A DNA stretch of 60,026 nucleotides from Bacillus sp. DNRA2 (GCF_012843265.1 NZ_JABAIT010000023.1:1-60026), one strand, 5' to 3'; numbered from the stretch's first letter, positions 33,768 through 43,770 are shown. Notes: a model not told the origin generated them from the sequence alone. Numbers and translations are program-made.

Positions 33768-33824
33768 CAGTATGATGATAAGGGAAGCAAGCTTTGTTGG
33801 CTCCCAAATATATTTTTTAGCCAT

Positions 33825-33856
33825 GATCATTTTGCAGCAAAATGGTCTTTTTTTTG
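33825..33856 (+). terminator. Terminator after the epimerase gene
   Basis: GATCATTTTGC pairs with GCAAAATGGTC and is followed by eight or more T. Confidence 0.85.
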
Positions 33857-33989
33857 TTATTTTGAGTTAATGATAAGAAAATCTTAAGAAATACATCGAG
33901 AGTTTGTTAAGATTTAATTGATATCATTCCTTTAGAACATCAGATTAAGGGGTGATGAAGAACAGAACCTATTTTAGGAGTGAAGCTAC

Positions 33990-34676
33990 ATGAACATATT
34001 AGTTTGTGATGATGATAAAGCGATTGTCGATGCGATTGGAATTTATTTAGAAAATGAAGGGCTACATGTTATCAAAGCATACGATGGGATTGAAGCTTTA
34101 CAAATCGTTGAGCAAGAAGAGCTTCATCTTATTATCATGGATATCATGATGCCAAAGCTTGATGGAATCAGAGCAACAGCGAAAATTAGGGAAGAACATA
34201 AAATTCCGCTTATCATGCTGTCAGCTAAGTCTGAAGACACGGATAAGATTCTTGGCCTCAATTTAGGCGCAGATGACTATATGACAAAACCGTTTAATCC
34301 GCTTGAACTCATCGCCAGAGTAAAATCGCAGCTAAGACGTTACACAACTTTTGGTGGTATGGAAACAAAGAGCAGCGTGTATAAATCGGGCGGTCTCGAA
34401 ATTGACGATGAAACAAAAATGATTACCATTGATGGCGAGGTAGTGCATCTGACTCCGGTCCAGTATAAAATTTTAAAGCTTCTAACGGCTAATGCGGGAA
34501 GAGTTTTTTCGATTGAAGAGATTTATGAAAAGGTTTGGAATGAACCGTCCTTTAATCCGGATAATACGGTAACGGTTCATATTCGTAAAATCAGGGAAAA
34601 AATCGAATTCAATCCGCGCGAGCCAAAATATCTAAAGGTGGTGTGGGGCGTTGGCTACAAAGTCGAGAAGTTATAG
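33990..34676 (+). CDS. OmpR-family response regulator
   Basis: A 228-aa regulator. The receiver domain has acidic D8-D10, phospho-acceptor Asp in LIIMDIMMP (near residue 51) and TKPF lysine. The C-terminal winged helix (about 130-226) contains TPVQYKILKLL and VWGVGYKVE. It resembles VanR/YclJ-like regulators of envelope signals. It overlaps the kinase gene by 26 nt, so the two are coupled. Target genes cannot be deduced; no transporter is adjacent. Confidence 0.93.
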   Translation: MNILVCDDDKAIVDAIGIYLENEGLHVIKAYDGIEALQIVEQEELHLIIMDIMMPKLDGIRATAKIREEHKIPLIMLSAKSEDTDKILGLNLGADDYMTKPFNPLELIARVKSQLRRYTTFGGMETKSSVYKSGGLEIDDETKMITIDGEVVHLTPVQYKILKLLTANAGRVFSIEEIYEKVWNEPSFNPDNTVTVHIRKIREKIEFNPREPKYLKVVWGVGYKVEKL

Positions 34677-36723
34677 CCATTCAATTATAACGAAAATCAT
34701 TGTTTTTTTGATTATGATTACCTGTTTTACGATGTTGCTTAAGCAAATTATTGAGGTAGAAATTCGGAATGATGGTGATTTTGGTGTAATTTTAGAGAAG
34801 GACTATTTTCATAGTGATGCTTATGTCCGTGAAAGTGAAGCATTAATTAATGATTTAACCTGGCTAATCAATGATTTTAAAAGTGAAGATTATATTTTAA
34901 GTGGCGCTACGATTGACGAGCAAGATTTACGAAATGCAACAGAAGAACAATATCTAGAGTATCATACAAATTCCAAAAATTATAATCCGAACTTATCGGA
35001 AGAAGAGAATTTTGCAAAGTTTAAAGAGGAAAATGCTGATAAGATAACACAGATTAAGGAAAATTTGATTAAAGAAGATTTAAAGCAATTCAATCAATAT
35101 TTGCAAAACTTATCAGAGTTCAAAAATCCAATATACTATGTTAGCGATGGAGAACATGAGTTTACAAATGCTGGGGAGACGAATCAAGAGCAATTCACCA
35201 AATACCCAGCTTATATGAAATTTACTCCATACAAGCAAGAGTTTTATCCACAGGAAGTTTATGATAATAAAAGTTTGTATCGGATCAACCATACAGCGGA
35301 TCAATTAAATGCAGATAACAGTGTTATGTACGTAGCTTTTACGAAGGACTACCTTAATGAAAAAATTAAGGCTTGGCACGAGGATCAGTCAGAGGTTAAG
35401 GACAGTATTATCATTTTGCTTGGCTATTTACTTGGATTTATTGTTTCCTTTGTTTATTTAATGATAGTAATTGGTAGAGACTCCTTTAAGGATGAGAGGC
35501 TCCGCTTAAATGGTTTTGATAAATTATTCACTGACATCAATCTAGTCCTGTGTATAATCTTAATTTCAATATGGATCACAATGGTTGGGAATATTTACCC
35601 GAATATTGATTATGTGCTAGTTCCATTTTCACTTCCAATTGCAGCATTAGGTTTTCTGCTAATTCTGTCGCTTATGAAGCATATAAAAAATAAGTCTTTA
35701 TTCAAGCATTCGTTCATCTATTGGTTGATTTCGAAGCTCGTGTTCTTTATTCGCGATGTATATAAGAATGGCAATATAGCCGTTAAAACGGTGCTAATTG
35801 TTGTTGGTTATCCGCTGTTAGTTGCGGCAACGTTCTTCATCTTCCCGGTTACACTTGGTTTGGCTGCTTGGTTTGCTTTGAAAAAAGTTAAATCGTTTAA
35901 TGCTATCAAACTGGGTGTTGAGAACATCAAAAATGGTGACAAGTATCATCACATTAATGTGAACGGAAAAGGCGAATTTGCCGACCTCGCTGAAAATATT
36001 AACACGATTTCCGATGGATTGAAAAAGGCGGTTCATAACGAACTGAAAAGCGAGCGGCTTAAGACAGAGCTCATCACCAATGTCTCACATGATATTAGAA
36101 CACCGCTAACTTCCATTATTACGTATGTTGATTTACTGAAGCAGGAGCAAGACCCATCAAAGGTAGATGAATATATTGAAGTACTTGTTCAAAAAGCAAA
36201 TCGGTTAAAAGTATTAACAGATGACCTATTTGAAGCGGCAAAGGCTTCAAGCGGTAATATACCGGTTCACCTTGAGCGGATTGATGTAGAATCGCTAATC
36301 ACCCAAGGTTTAGGTGAAGTTAATGATAAAATTGAAGCGGTAGGTTTGAACTTTAGGCTGAGCCATCCTGAGGAAAAGCAGTACGTAAGTGCGGACGGAA
36401 AATTACTGTGGCGGTCGATTGAAAATTTATTATCTAATATCTTTAAATATACGCTGCGAGATTCAAGGGTTTATATCAATATTGAAGACTTAGGTAATGA
36501 AGTTCGCTTGTCTTTTAAAAATATTTCAGCCTATGAGTTAAATATTTCTGAGGAAGAATTGATGGAGCGCTTTAAACGAGGAGATGAATCAAGAGCGAGC
36601 CAAGGCAGCGGTTTAGGACTTTCCATTGCCAAAAGCTTAATCGAAAATCAAAATGGGAAATTTGAAATTCAGATTGATGGTGATTTATTCAAGGCAATGA
36701 TTACTTTGCCTAAATATAAATAG
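34651..36723 (+). CDS. Multi-helix sensor histidine kinase
   Basis: A 690-aa partner kinase. A first transmembrane helix (about 12-30) is followed by a roughly 220-residue extracytoplasmic sensor domain rich in acidic and aromatic residues. Then come about five helices (about 250-410), a HAMP-like linker, HisKA with phospho-His in NVSHDIRTPLTS, and a HATPase with GSGLGLSIAKSL. The multi-helix arrangement resembles VanS/BceS-like kinases of Firmicutes with extra helices. The start is TTG at 34651 inside the regulator gene, preceded by GTGGGG. No other good start is seen before the first helix. Confidence 0.9.
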   Translation: MATKSRSYSHSIITKIIVFLIMITCFTMLLKQIIEVEIRNDGDFGVILEKDYFHSDAYVRESEALINDLTWLINDFKSEDYILSGATIDEQDLRNATEEQYLEYHTNSKNYNPNLSEEENFAKFKEENADKITQIKENLIKEDLKQFNQYLQNLSEFKNPIYYVSDGEHEFTNAGETNQEQFTKYPAYMKFTPYKQEFYPQEVYDNKSLYRINHTADQLNADNSVMYVAFTKDYLNEKIKAWHEDQSEVKDSIIILLGYLLGFIVSFVYLMIVIGRDSFKDERLRLNGFDKLFTDINLVLCIILISIWITMVGNIYPNIDYVLVPFSLPIAALGFLLILSLMKHIKNKSLFKHSFIYWLISKLVFFIRDVYKNGNIAVKTVLIVVGYPLLVAATFFIFPVTLGLAAWFALKKVKSFNAIKLGVENIKNGDKYHHINVNGKGEFADLAENINTISDGLKKAVHNELKSERLKTELITNVSHDIRTPLTSIITYVDLLKQEQDPSKVDEYIEVLVQKANRLKVLTDDLFEAAKASSGNIPVHLERIDVESLITQGLGEVNDKIEAVGLNFRLSHPEEKQYVSADGKLLWRSIENLLSNIFKYTLRDSRVYINIEDLGNEVRLSFKNISAYELNISEEELMERFKRGDESRASQGSGLGLSIAKSLIENQNGKFEIQIDGDLFKAMITLPKYK

Positions 36724-36752
36724 TAAAAAACGTCTTGAGACTAATAGGTAAA

Positions 36753-36790
36753 AATAAGGGAGCCCTAATTTATGATGGGCTCCCTTATTA
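36753..36790. terminator. Bidirectional terminator kinase / gntZ
   Basis: A perfect 13-bp stem AATAAGGGAGCCC / GGGCTCCCTTATT. Confidence 0.88.
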
Positions 36791-36793
36791 TGT

Positions 36794-38200
36794 TTACTGT
36801 TTCCAGTTAGTATGGAAGCTTCCTGGCATGTCCTTCCGTTCATACGTATGGGCTCCAAAATAATCACGCTGTGCTTGCACAAGGCTAGCATGTGAGTTTC
36901 CTGTTCGATAGCTATCATAATAAGCTAATGAAGCACTCAAACAAGGGAATGAAATACCAGTAAGAATACCTTCACAAACTACTTTTCGTAAACCTAACTG
37001 ATACTCTTTCACCTTTTCTGCAAAATAAGGTGAGAGTAATAGATTTGAAAGCTGTGGCTGTGCTTGGAAAGACTCACTTATCGTATTTAAAAATTCAGCA
37101 CGAATAATACAGCCGCCTCGGAAAATCAGGGCAATATCTTTTAGTGGTAAGTCCCATCCATAAGTTTGTGATGCCGTTTTATATTGGGAAAACCCTTGAG
37201 TATAAGCACAAATTTTGCTCATGTACAATGCTTGTCTAACATACTCAATCCACGTAGACGTATCTAACGTTGCAAGCTCCATTTCTGGACCGGTTAAAAT
37301 ATCTTCTGCAACCGTCCGTTCCTCTTTTAAAGAAGAAATATAGCGCGCAAATAATGACTCGGTAATGATGGAGGCAGGAATCCCATTATCGATTGCTTGA
37401 ATACTAGTCCATTTACCAGTTCCCTTTTGGCCAGCTTTATCTAAAATTACATCAATCATTGGTAAGCCTGTAATTTCATCATTTTTCCGTAAAATTTCAG
37501 CTGTAATTTGAATTAAATAACTTTTTAGTTCGCCTTGATTCCATTCGTCAAAAATGTCAGCAATTTCAGGAACAGATAGATTTAGACGATTTCTTAGAAA
37601 AGTAAATGCTTCAGCAATCAGCTGCATATCAGCATACTCAATACCATTGTGAACCATTTTAACAAAATGACCTGCACCTTTAGGACCTAAATATACACAG
37701 CATGGGTCTTGTCCCACTTGTGCAGCGATTTTGGTGAAAATTGGAGCCACTTTTTCATACACTTCTTGGTCACCGCCTGGCATAATCGAAGGCCCACTAA
37801 GTGCGCCAACCTCGCCTCCTGATATACCTATTCCAAGATAACCGATACCTTTTGCTTTTAATTCATCATAGCGACGCTCTGTATCAAGAAAATGGGAATT
37901 ACCGCCGTCCATGATAATATCGTTCGTATCAAGGTGTGGGAGTAATAGATCAATCACTGAATCGATTGCTTTTCCGGCAGTTACCATTAGGAAAATCTTT
38001 CTCGGTGTTTGTAAAGACTGAACAAACTCCTTTATATCGTAATAAGCATGGAACGACTTTCCTTGATTATTTTTTACAAAAAGGTCGGTTAAATCTCTTG
38101 TATAGTTAAAAACTGCAACCTGTTCATCTTTATTAGCCATATTTAAGGCGATGTTGCTGCCCATGACACCTAAACCAATTACTCCAATTGTGTTATTCAT
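36794..38200 (-). CDS. gntZ: 6-phosphogluconate dehydrogenase (decarboxylating), GntZ type
   Basis: A 468-aa enzyme converting 6-phosphogluconate to ribulose 5-phosphate plus CO2. Dinucleotide motif GLGVMGSNIA lies at the N-terminus. GGISGGEVGA-like ISGGEVGALSGPSIMPGG and the catalytic Lys in GPKGAGHFVKMVHNGIEY follow. The length is standard. It overlaps gntK by ATGA. Its place in the gnt operon identifies it as the gluconate-inducible paralogue. Confidence 0.95.
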   Translation of the reverse strand: MNNTIGVIGLGVMGSNIALNMANKDEQVAVFNYTRDLTDLFVKNNQGKSFHAYYDIKEFVQSLQTPRKIFLMVTAGKAIDSVIDLLLPHLDTNDIIMDGGNSHFLDTERRYDELKAKGIGYLGIGISGGEVGALSGPSIMPGGDQEVYEKVAPIFTKIAAQVGQDPCCVYLGPKGAGHFVKMVHNGIEYADMQLIAEAFTFLRNRLNLSVPEIADIFDEWNQGELKSYLIQITAEILRKNDEITGLPMIDVILDKAGQKGTGKWTSIQAIDNGIPASIITESLFARYISSLKEERTVAEDILTGPEMELATLDTSTWIEYVRQALYMSKICAYTQGFSQYKTASQTYGWDLPLKDIALIFRGGCIIRAEFLNTISESFQAQPQLSNLLLSPYFAEKVKEYQLGLRKVVCEGILTGISFPCLSASLAYYDSYRTGNSHASLVQAQRDYFGAHTYERKDMPGSFHTNWKQ

Positions 38201-39732
38201 ATCCTTTTGCTCCTTTGATAGTTTGCGATGTGTGCATAATCTTCTTCTAGATTTCTCGATAGATGAATAAATATTGGCAATAGCTCTTGATATTCCACTA
38301 CTGCAGCATGGTTTGGTGTGTGATTGAAAGTGCTGCCGACCATTTCCTCAGCTACATCAAATGAGTCGATTTTCCCTACCGCATATAGGCCTAATAAACA
38401 AGCACCAAGGCAAGAGCTTTCATAGCTTTCTGGTACAACTAGTTCCGATTCAAATATATCAGACATCATTTGCCGCCAAACGTTTGATCTAGCAAAACCA
38501 CCGGTAGCCTTAATCCTTGTTACTGGACCGTCCATGCATTCAGTCAATGCTAGGAAGACTGTGTAGAGATTGAAAATGACACCTTCTAAGGCAGCGCGGA
38601 TCATATGCTCTTTTTTATGTGACAGTGTTAATCCGAAAAATGAACCACGCACATCAGGATTCCATAATGGGGCACGTTCGCCAGCTAGGTATGGATGGAA
38701 TAGTAAGCCGTCGGCCCCAGGTTGCACCCGCTCGGCAATTTGGGTTAGGACTTCATATGGATCAATCCCCAATCGTTTTGCTGTTTCGACTTCACTAGAA
38801 GCAAATTCATCTCGAATCCAGCGAAGCACCATTCCACCATTGTTAACCGGCCCGCCAATGACCCAGTGATTTTCTGTCAATGCATAACAAAAGATTCTGC
38901 CCAAATCATCTGTTTGTGGTCGGTCGATAATGGTGCGAATCGCACCGCTTGTCCCGATCGTTACAGCAATCTCTCCTTTTTGAATTGCATTTACGCCAAG
39001 ATTAGATAAAACACCGTCACTCGCGCCAATGATGAATGGGGTTTGCGGATCAATTCCAATTTGGTTTGCTAAATCAATATTGCAATTGCAGAAGCTCTTC
39101 GTCGTTGGGACTAATTCTGACAACTGCTCTCTTGATATACCTGCAATTTTTAAAGCTTCTTCATCCCAATCAAGTGTATTGAGGTTCATCAACCCCATTG
39201 CTGAAGCCAACGAGTAATCAACGACATATTGATCAAAGAATTTTTTGAAGATATATTCTTTAATTCCGATATATTTTTTTGCCTTTTGAGCGATCTCAGG
39301 ATGCTCATTTACAAGCCAAGTAATTTTGCTTAATGGTGACATCGGATGAATCGGTGTCCCGGTTCTTTTATATATCTCAAGTCCGTTTAACTCGGTTTTA
39401 ATTTTGTAGGCCCATGCTTCACTACGATTATCAGCCCAAGTAATACATCGAGTTATTGGTTGGTCATTTTCATCCAAGGCAATGACGCTATGCATCGCAC
39501 TACTAAACGAAATAAACAGAAGCTGCTTTTGTGGATGCTGCTTCATGATATTGGTTATTGCCTGTAGAATTGCTTGGAAAATTTCATCCGGATTTTGTTC
39601 TGCTGTTGAGATATCCGGTGTGTATAAAGGGTATCCGATATTTTCGGTTTGAATGACTTCACCTTTGTCGGTGAATAATACGGCCTTTGTGCTAGTGGTG
39701 CCGATGTCAATTCCTAACATGTATTTAGTCAT
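38197..39732 (-). CDS. gntK: Gluconate kinase
   Basis: A 511-aa FGGY-family kinase phosphorylating gluconate to 6-phosphogluconate. The N-terminal phosphate-binding GIDIGTTSTKAVLF, the GTSGAIR motif and the C-terminal ATGGFARSNVWRQM are visible. ATG at 39732 gives the family N-terminus and overlaps the end of gntR by 8 nt; in-frame codons upstream belong to overlap with gntR. The kinase feeds gntZ. The usual permease gene gntP, which lies between gntK and gntZ in B. subtilis, is absent. Confidence 0.94.
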   Translation of the reverse strand: MTKYMLGIDIGTTSTKAVLFTDKGEVIQTENIGYPLYTPDISTAEQNPDEIFQAILQAITNIMKQHPQKQLLFISFSSAMHSVIALDENDQPITRCITWADNRSEAWAYKIKTELNGLEIYKRTGTPIHPMSPLSKITWLVNEHPEIAQKAKKYIGIKEYIFKKFFDQYVVDYSLASAMGLMNLNTLDWDEEALKIAGISREQLSELVPTTKSFCNCNIDLANQIGIDPQTPFIIGASDGVLSNLGVNAIQKGEIAVTIGTSGAIRTIIDRPQTDDLGRIFCYALTENHWVIGGPVNNGGMVLRWIRDEFASSEVETAKRLGIDPYEVLTQIAERVQPGADGLLFHPYLAGERAPLWNPDVRGSFFGLTLSHKKEHMIRAALEGVIFNLYTVFLALTECMDGPVTRIKATGGFARSNVWRQMMSDIFESELVVPESYESSCLGACLLGLYAVGKIDSFDVAEEMVGSTFNHTPNHAAVVEYQELLPIFIHLSRNLEEDYAHIANYQRSKRI

Positions 39733-40456
39733 CTTGTTGTCCAACCCCTTTAGCGAGAATTTGTTGCGACAGCCATAGGTCTTCGACTTTGTCTTGAACA
39801 TCATCGAAGTTTTGGTGTAAGGATTGAATCATAAGCTTCCGATCCTTTGTCTTGATTGCTTCTATATAAAGCTCATGATTGGAAATAACCCTTGTAAAAT
39901 CATCGTACTTATCTTGGAAACGAACCCGCATAGATAACAGAATGAAACTTTCCATAACAGGTTTTAAGTTATTCCAAATCATCATGATATAGGAATGATC
40001 AATCGCGCGTATGATCGTCTCGTGAAACAAAACATCATGGAAGGAAAACTCATCTGCATCTCGAAATTTAATCGCGACCTTCATCATTTCCAATATTTTA
40101 TGTAACTCTTTAGTTAAAGCAGTTACATCCATCTGAACGAGTCGCTCAAATACAAAGGTTTCAATTAATAGGCGTACATCGTAGATTTCTTTAACTTCTT
40201 TTTCGGATAATCCAATAACGACGGCACCCATTCTTTCTAATCGGATAATATTTTCTGCCGCCAGAACTTTAAGTGCTTCGCGTACAGGCGAGCGACTAAC
40301 ATGAAAGTCTGCAGCTAATTTGTTTTCAGATAATGTCGTACCACTTTCAATCATTCCGGAAATAATCCGCATTCTAAGTTCACATGCAACACGATCTCCA
40401 GCAGTAGCTTTTGAAAGCCATTTATCGGGATATAAAAAACCATTTGTGTTAGACAT
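39725..40456 (-). CDS. gntR: Gluconate operon repressor GntR
   Basis: A 243-aa FadR/FCD-subfamily GntR protein. The N-terminal winged helix (about 20-90) has LRMRIISGMIESGTTLSE and VSRSPVREALKVL. The C-terminal FCD ligand domain contains metal-type His residues, including VLFHETIIRAID. In B. subtilis GntR is released from DNA by gluconate. The 18-bp palindrome 25 nt upstream of the start is the classical gnt operator, supporting autorepression of gntRKZ. GAGGTGG precedes the ATG. Confidence 0.95.
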   Translation of the reverse strand: MSNTNGFLYPDKWLSKATAGDRVACELRMRIISGMIESGTTLSENKLAADFHVSRSPVREALKVLAAENIIRLERMGAVVIGLSEKEVKEIYDVRLLIETFVFERLVQMDVTALTKELHKILEMMKVAIKFRDADEFSFHDVLFHETIIRAIDHSYIMMIWNNLKPVMESFILLSMRVRFQDKYDDFTRVISNHELYIEAIKTKDRKLMIQSLHQNFDDVQDKVEDLWLSQQILAKGVGQQDD

Positions 40457-40480
40457 ATATCCACCTCTTTACGTTTCGGT

Positions 40481-40502
40481 ATACTTGTATACAAGTATTT
40501 TA
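40481..40502 (-). promoter_or_regulatory. GntR operator and gnt promoter
   Basis: ATACTTGTATACAAGTAT (40481-40498) is a perfect palindrome like the known B. subtilis gnt operator. On the minus strand, TTGCAA-N16-TAAAAT lies just upstream, with the -10 (40497-40502) touching the operator. Confidence 0.9.
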
Positions 40503-40730
40503 ATATAATATGGGTATTTTGCAAAGATTTTGTTTGGGGAAATTTATGGAAAATGGAGAGGGGAGATTTTACTGAATTAAAGTGTAATAGTATTCGAGTT
40601 GAAAGTTGTATGATGAGCTTTTAAGCGAAAATCAACCTATTTTCCCCGAAAAAATAGAGGAGAAATCAATTTTTCCCCTCTTACTAATGAAATTCGGCCA
40701 GGGAACTTCCACAAATCCACAATCATCTTC

Positions 40731-41741
40731 TTATTTTTGCTTCATCAATAAATAAATAAAGTATGGTGCACCGATAATGGCGACCATAATCCCTGCTGGT
40801 AAGCCATTAGGCTCGACTAAGTTTCGCCCGACTGTATCAGCGAATAACAGGAGCCACCCGCCAATTAATATCGCGACAGGAATGAATAACTGATTTCGTG
40901 GCCCGACTAATGCCTTCGCAATATGTGGAGCAAGTAAGCCGATAAAGGCAATTCCGCCCGTGACGGCAACGGCTGAAGCAGCTAAAGCAACGGCAGTTAA
41001 CAGTAAAATGATTCGTTCTCTTTCGATGGATAGACCTACCCCTATTGATACCGACTCACTCAAGCCAAGTAGATTAAGGCGGTTAGCTTTATATAACGTA
41101 AACGGAATGAGGATAATTAGCCACGGAAGAAGTGCCCATATAAACGGCCAATCAGCTCCCCAAATATTGCCTGCGAGCCATTTTGCAATGAAATCAACCT
41201 TTTCACGGGGAGCGGATGAAATCAACACTACAGATACTCCTGCAAGAGCAAAGGCAAACCCAATCCCAACAAGGACTAATCGAACTGGCTGCAGTCCCGT
41301 CTTACGGTTATAGGAAAATACATAGATTAGTCCAGTCGTAATCAAGGCCCCGATAAACGCCACAAGTGGGAGTAGGTATACAAATGAGCCGGGCTCGATC
41401 GGGAAAAACAAAAAGAAAATCGATATGGCTACACCTGCACCATTGTTAATTCCCATAACCCCTGGGTCAGCCAGGTCATTACGAGTCAGCCCTTGCAAAA
41501 TAGCTCCAGATAACGCAAGCGCCATCCCTGCTAACAACGTAATGAATATCCGCGGTAAACGAATCGAGAATAAAATAAATTCCTCTTTAAACGAACCTTC
41601 TCCGATCATCGTCGGTAGAATTCGATCATACGATACAGAAGAAAAACCTAGGCCTAAACTAATCACTATCGTTACCAAAATTAACGTAAAGAAGATGGCA
41701 AGAATCAACCGTTGCTTTCTAAGTAATGATGGATGGATCAT
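40731..41741 (-). CDS. fhuG: FecCD-type ferric-siderophore ABC permease (FhuG-like)
   Basis: A 336-aa permease with nine to ten predicted helices. Family signatures are GLTRNDLADPGVMGINNGA and the C-terminal GLLAPHIAKALVGPRNQLFIP, which contacts the ATPase. It is the last gene of the operon and overlaps fhuB by 4 nt (ATGA). It forms the channel with FhuB. Specificity for hydroxamate siderophores is inferred from the binding protein. Confidence 0.85.
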   Translation of the reverse strand: MIHPSLLRKQRLILAIFFTLILVTIVISLGLGFSSVSYDRILPTMIGEGSFKEEFILFSIRLPRIFITLLAGMALALSGAILQGLTRNDLADPGVMGINNGAGVAISIFFLFFPIEPGSFVYLLPLVAFIGALITTGLIYVFSYNRKTGLQPVRLVLVGIGFAFALAGVSVVLISSAPREKVDFIAKWLAGNIWGADWPFIWALLPWLIILIPFTLYKANRLNLLGLSESVSIGVGLSIERERIILLLTAVALAASAVAVTGGIAFIGLLAPHIAKALVGPRNQLFIPVAILIGGWLLLFADTVGRNLVEPNGLPAGIMVAIIGAPYFIYLLMKQK

Positions 41742-42766
41742 GAGAATGTCTTCCCTCCCTTACGGACAATGAACAGGAAGAAAGGTAGTCCTATTGTCAC
41801 TACAATTGCCGCAATTGGTGTTTCAAAGGGAGCGTTAATGGTCCGTGCCAAAGTATCAGCAAACAGCATAAAGGTTGCCCCAATGATTGCCGCCATCGGG
41901 ATTATGAATCGATAATCTGTCCCGACGATTGCCCGTACGATATGAGGAATCATTAACCCAATAAACACCATATTTCCAACGAGAGCAACAGCTGCCCCTG
42001 CCAGAAAAATAATCGTGATATAAAGTACTGTTTTAATTTTTGTGATATTTTGGCCTAACCCAATTGCAACCTCTTCATTCAAACTTAATACGGTTAATTG
42101 CTTTGAGAAAACTAAGGCAATTAAAATTCCGATGATAATAAAAGGGAAGATAATCTTAATTTGCGACCAATTCGTGCCAATTAAACCACCGGCAGTCCAC
42201 ATCGATACGTTCTTTGTGAGTTTAAAATAAATCCCAATTCCCTCAGCAATTGCATAAAGAAAGGTTGATACAGCAGTACCGGCAAGAACAATTCGCAAAG
42301 GGGAGAAGCCACCTTTATTAACAGCACCTATTCCGAACACTAATAATGTCCCAATAGCAGCTCCGATAAAGCAGGCAACCGTAAGACCAAAGTAATTGGT
42401 GGAAGGAAGAATGGCAAGGGTGATCGCTAAAGTGGCATTGGCGCCAGCAGTAAGCCCGAGAATTCCAGGGTCTGCCAAAGGATTTCGCGTAAGCCCTTGC
42501 ATAATTGCTCCGGCAACAGCCAAGGCTGCCCCAACAAGAATTGCGGCCACTTCACGAGGTAAACGAATTTCACGGATAATTGATAATCGCTCACCAGTTG
42601 CAGTAGTTGTGAGCGCAAGCCAAACATCCTTCAATGAAATATCAGCTGCACCAAAAATCATCGCCATGATAAACATAATGAAAAGGGTCAGGACACCCAA
42701 AGTTAACTTTATTGTAAATGGGATGGAGGATTGAAATGTATTCATCAGTCTCATCTTTTCTTTCAT
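41738..42766 (-). CDS. fhuB: FecCD-type ferric-siderophore ABC permease (FhuB-like)
   Basis: A roughly 342-aa permease with about ten helices. It carries GLTRNPLADPGILGLTAGA and GLMIPHIVRAIVGTDYRFIIP, the same paired motifs as FhuG. None of the possible starts (42766, 42754, 42745) has a strong ribosome-binding site. An 11-bp hairpin lies between the binding-protein gene and this one and may reduce expression relative to fhuD. Starts upstream of 42766 would fall in that hairpin. Confidence 0.85.
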   Translation of the reverse strand: MKEKMRLMNTFQSSIPFTIKLTLGVLTLFIMFIMAMIFGAADISLKDVWLALTTTATGERLSIIREIRLPREVAAILVGAALAVAGAIMQGLTRNPLADPGILGLTAGANATLAITLAILPSTNYFGLTVACFIGAAIGTLLVFGIGAVNKGGFSPLRIVLAGTAVSTFLYAIAEGIGIYFKLTKNVSMWTAGGLIGTNWSQIKIIFPFIIIGILIALVFSKQLTVLSLNEEVAIGLGQNITKIKTVLYITIIFLAGAAVALVGNMVFIGLMIPHIVRAIVGTDYRFIIPMAAIIGATFMLFADTLARTINAPFETPIAAIVVTIGLPFFLFIVRKGGKTFS

Positions 42767-42776
42767 AGAATGGGGG

Positions 42777-42801
42777 AAGAGGATGACAGTGTCATCCTCT
42801 T
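42777..42801. terminator. Intercistronic hairpin between fhuD and fhuB
   Basis: AAGAGGATGAC-AGT-GTCATCCTCTT, a perfect 11-bp stem with a 3-nt loop. The T run lies on the plus strand only, so on the transcribed strand it is more likely a processing or partial-stop element. Confidence 0.6.
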
Positions 42802-42840
42802 GAATTTTTTTATTAAAATAATGCAAAGGACGATATTTGA

Positions 42841-43770
42841 TTATTTACCTAAAAATGATTTTTTAAAGAATTTCAATTGGTTTTCTAATGTTATCGGGTC
42901 TGTAAAGGAAGCTCCGTTTCCATTCATTTCGAAAACTCGGTTATTTTTTACTGCAGGAATATTTTTATAAGTTTCAGTTTCCTCGAATGAACTATCAGCA
43001 TCCTTGTACTTGCTGAAAACCACATAATCGCCAGCGTACTCAGGTAAAACCTCTACGGACATTGCAAAATAGCCTGCATCTAGTGCAACTTGCTTTACCT
43101 TTTCGGGCATTTTTAATTTCATTCCTTGATATAGGATTTCTGTTCCACGCGCCCAATTATCACCGAATACATAAAGGTCTTTGTCAAAGCTTTCAAATAC
43201 GGATACCGTTGCATCTTCACCGATTTTGGCACGAATTTCGTCACCAGTTTTTGCAACACGTGTTTGGAAGTCGTCAACCCATGCTTGGGCTTCTTTTTCC
43301 TTGTTTAAAAGTTTACCAATCTCTACATGTTGGGTTAAATAATCAACTTTGCCCCAAGTATAGGTGACGGTTGGAGCAATTTCCTTTAATTTATCGAGGT
43401 TTTTCACTGTCGATAATGCAATGATAAGATCAGGCTCAAGCTCAATGATTTGTTCAAGATTATCTTCTGAAACTTGTGCAACATCTTTTAACTTATCTGC
43501 AAATTGCGGACTGTTTTTAGACCATGTATCCACCCCAACGACATTGACGCCTAAATCGAGGACATTTCCTGTAAAACCAGATAAAAGTACGACTCTTTGA
43601 GGATTAGCTGGTACTTCAATCGGTCCATTTTCTGATTGGTAAGTGATGGTCTCAGATTTTTTATCCTTGTCAGTATTAGTATCTTTGTCGGTTTCCTTTG
43701 TTTCATTACTGCTGCAGGCACTAATAATTAGCGCAAGTACGATCATAAACGGAATGAGTAGCTTCTTCAT
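42841..43770 (-). CDS. fhuD: Ferric-hydroxamate-type binding lipoprotein FhuD
   Basis: A 309-aa class III substrate-binding lipoprotein. A signal peptide ends at the lipobox ISAC (cleavage before C19), followed by a charged Lys/Asp linker. The sequence resembles B. subtilis FhuD: YQSENGPIEVPANPQRVV, KDLYVFGDNWARGTEILY and FTDPITLENQLKFF. It captures ferric siderophore outside the membrane. AGGAGA lies upstream of the ATG. It overlaps the ATPase gene by 50 nt, an unusually long overlap. Confidence 0.88.
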   Translation of the reverse strand: MKKLLIPFMIVLALIISACSSNETKETDKDTNTDKDKKSETITYQSENGPIEVPANPQRVVLLSGFTGNVLDLGVNVVGVDTWSKNSPQFADKLKDVAQVSEDNLEQIIELEPDLIIALSTVKNLDKLKEIAPTVTYTWGKVDYLTQHVEIGKLLNKEKEAQAWVDDFQTRVAKTGDEIRAKIGEDATVSVFESFDKDLYVFGDNWARGTEILYQGMKLKMPEKVKQVALDAGYFAMSVEVLPEYAGDYVVFSKYKDADSSFEETETYKNIPAVKNNRVFEMNGNGASFTDPITLENQLKFFKKSFLGK

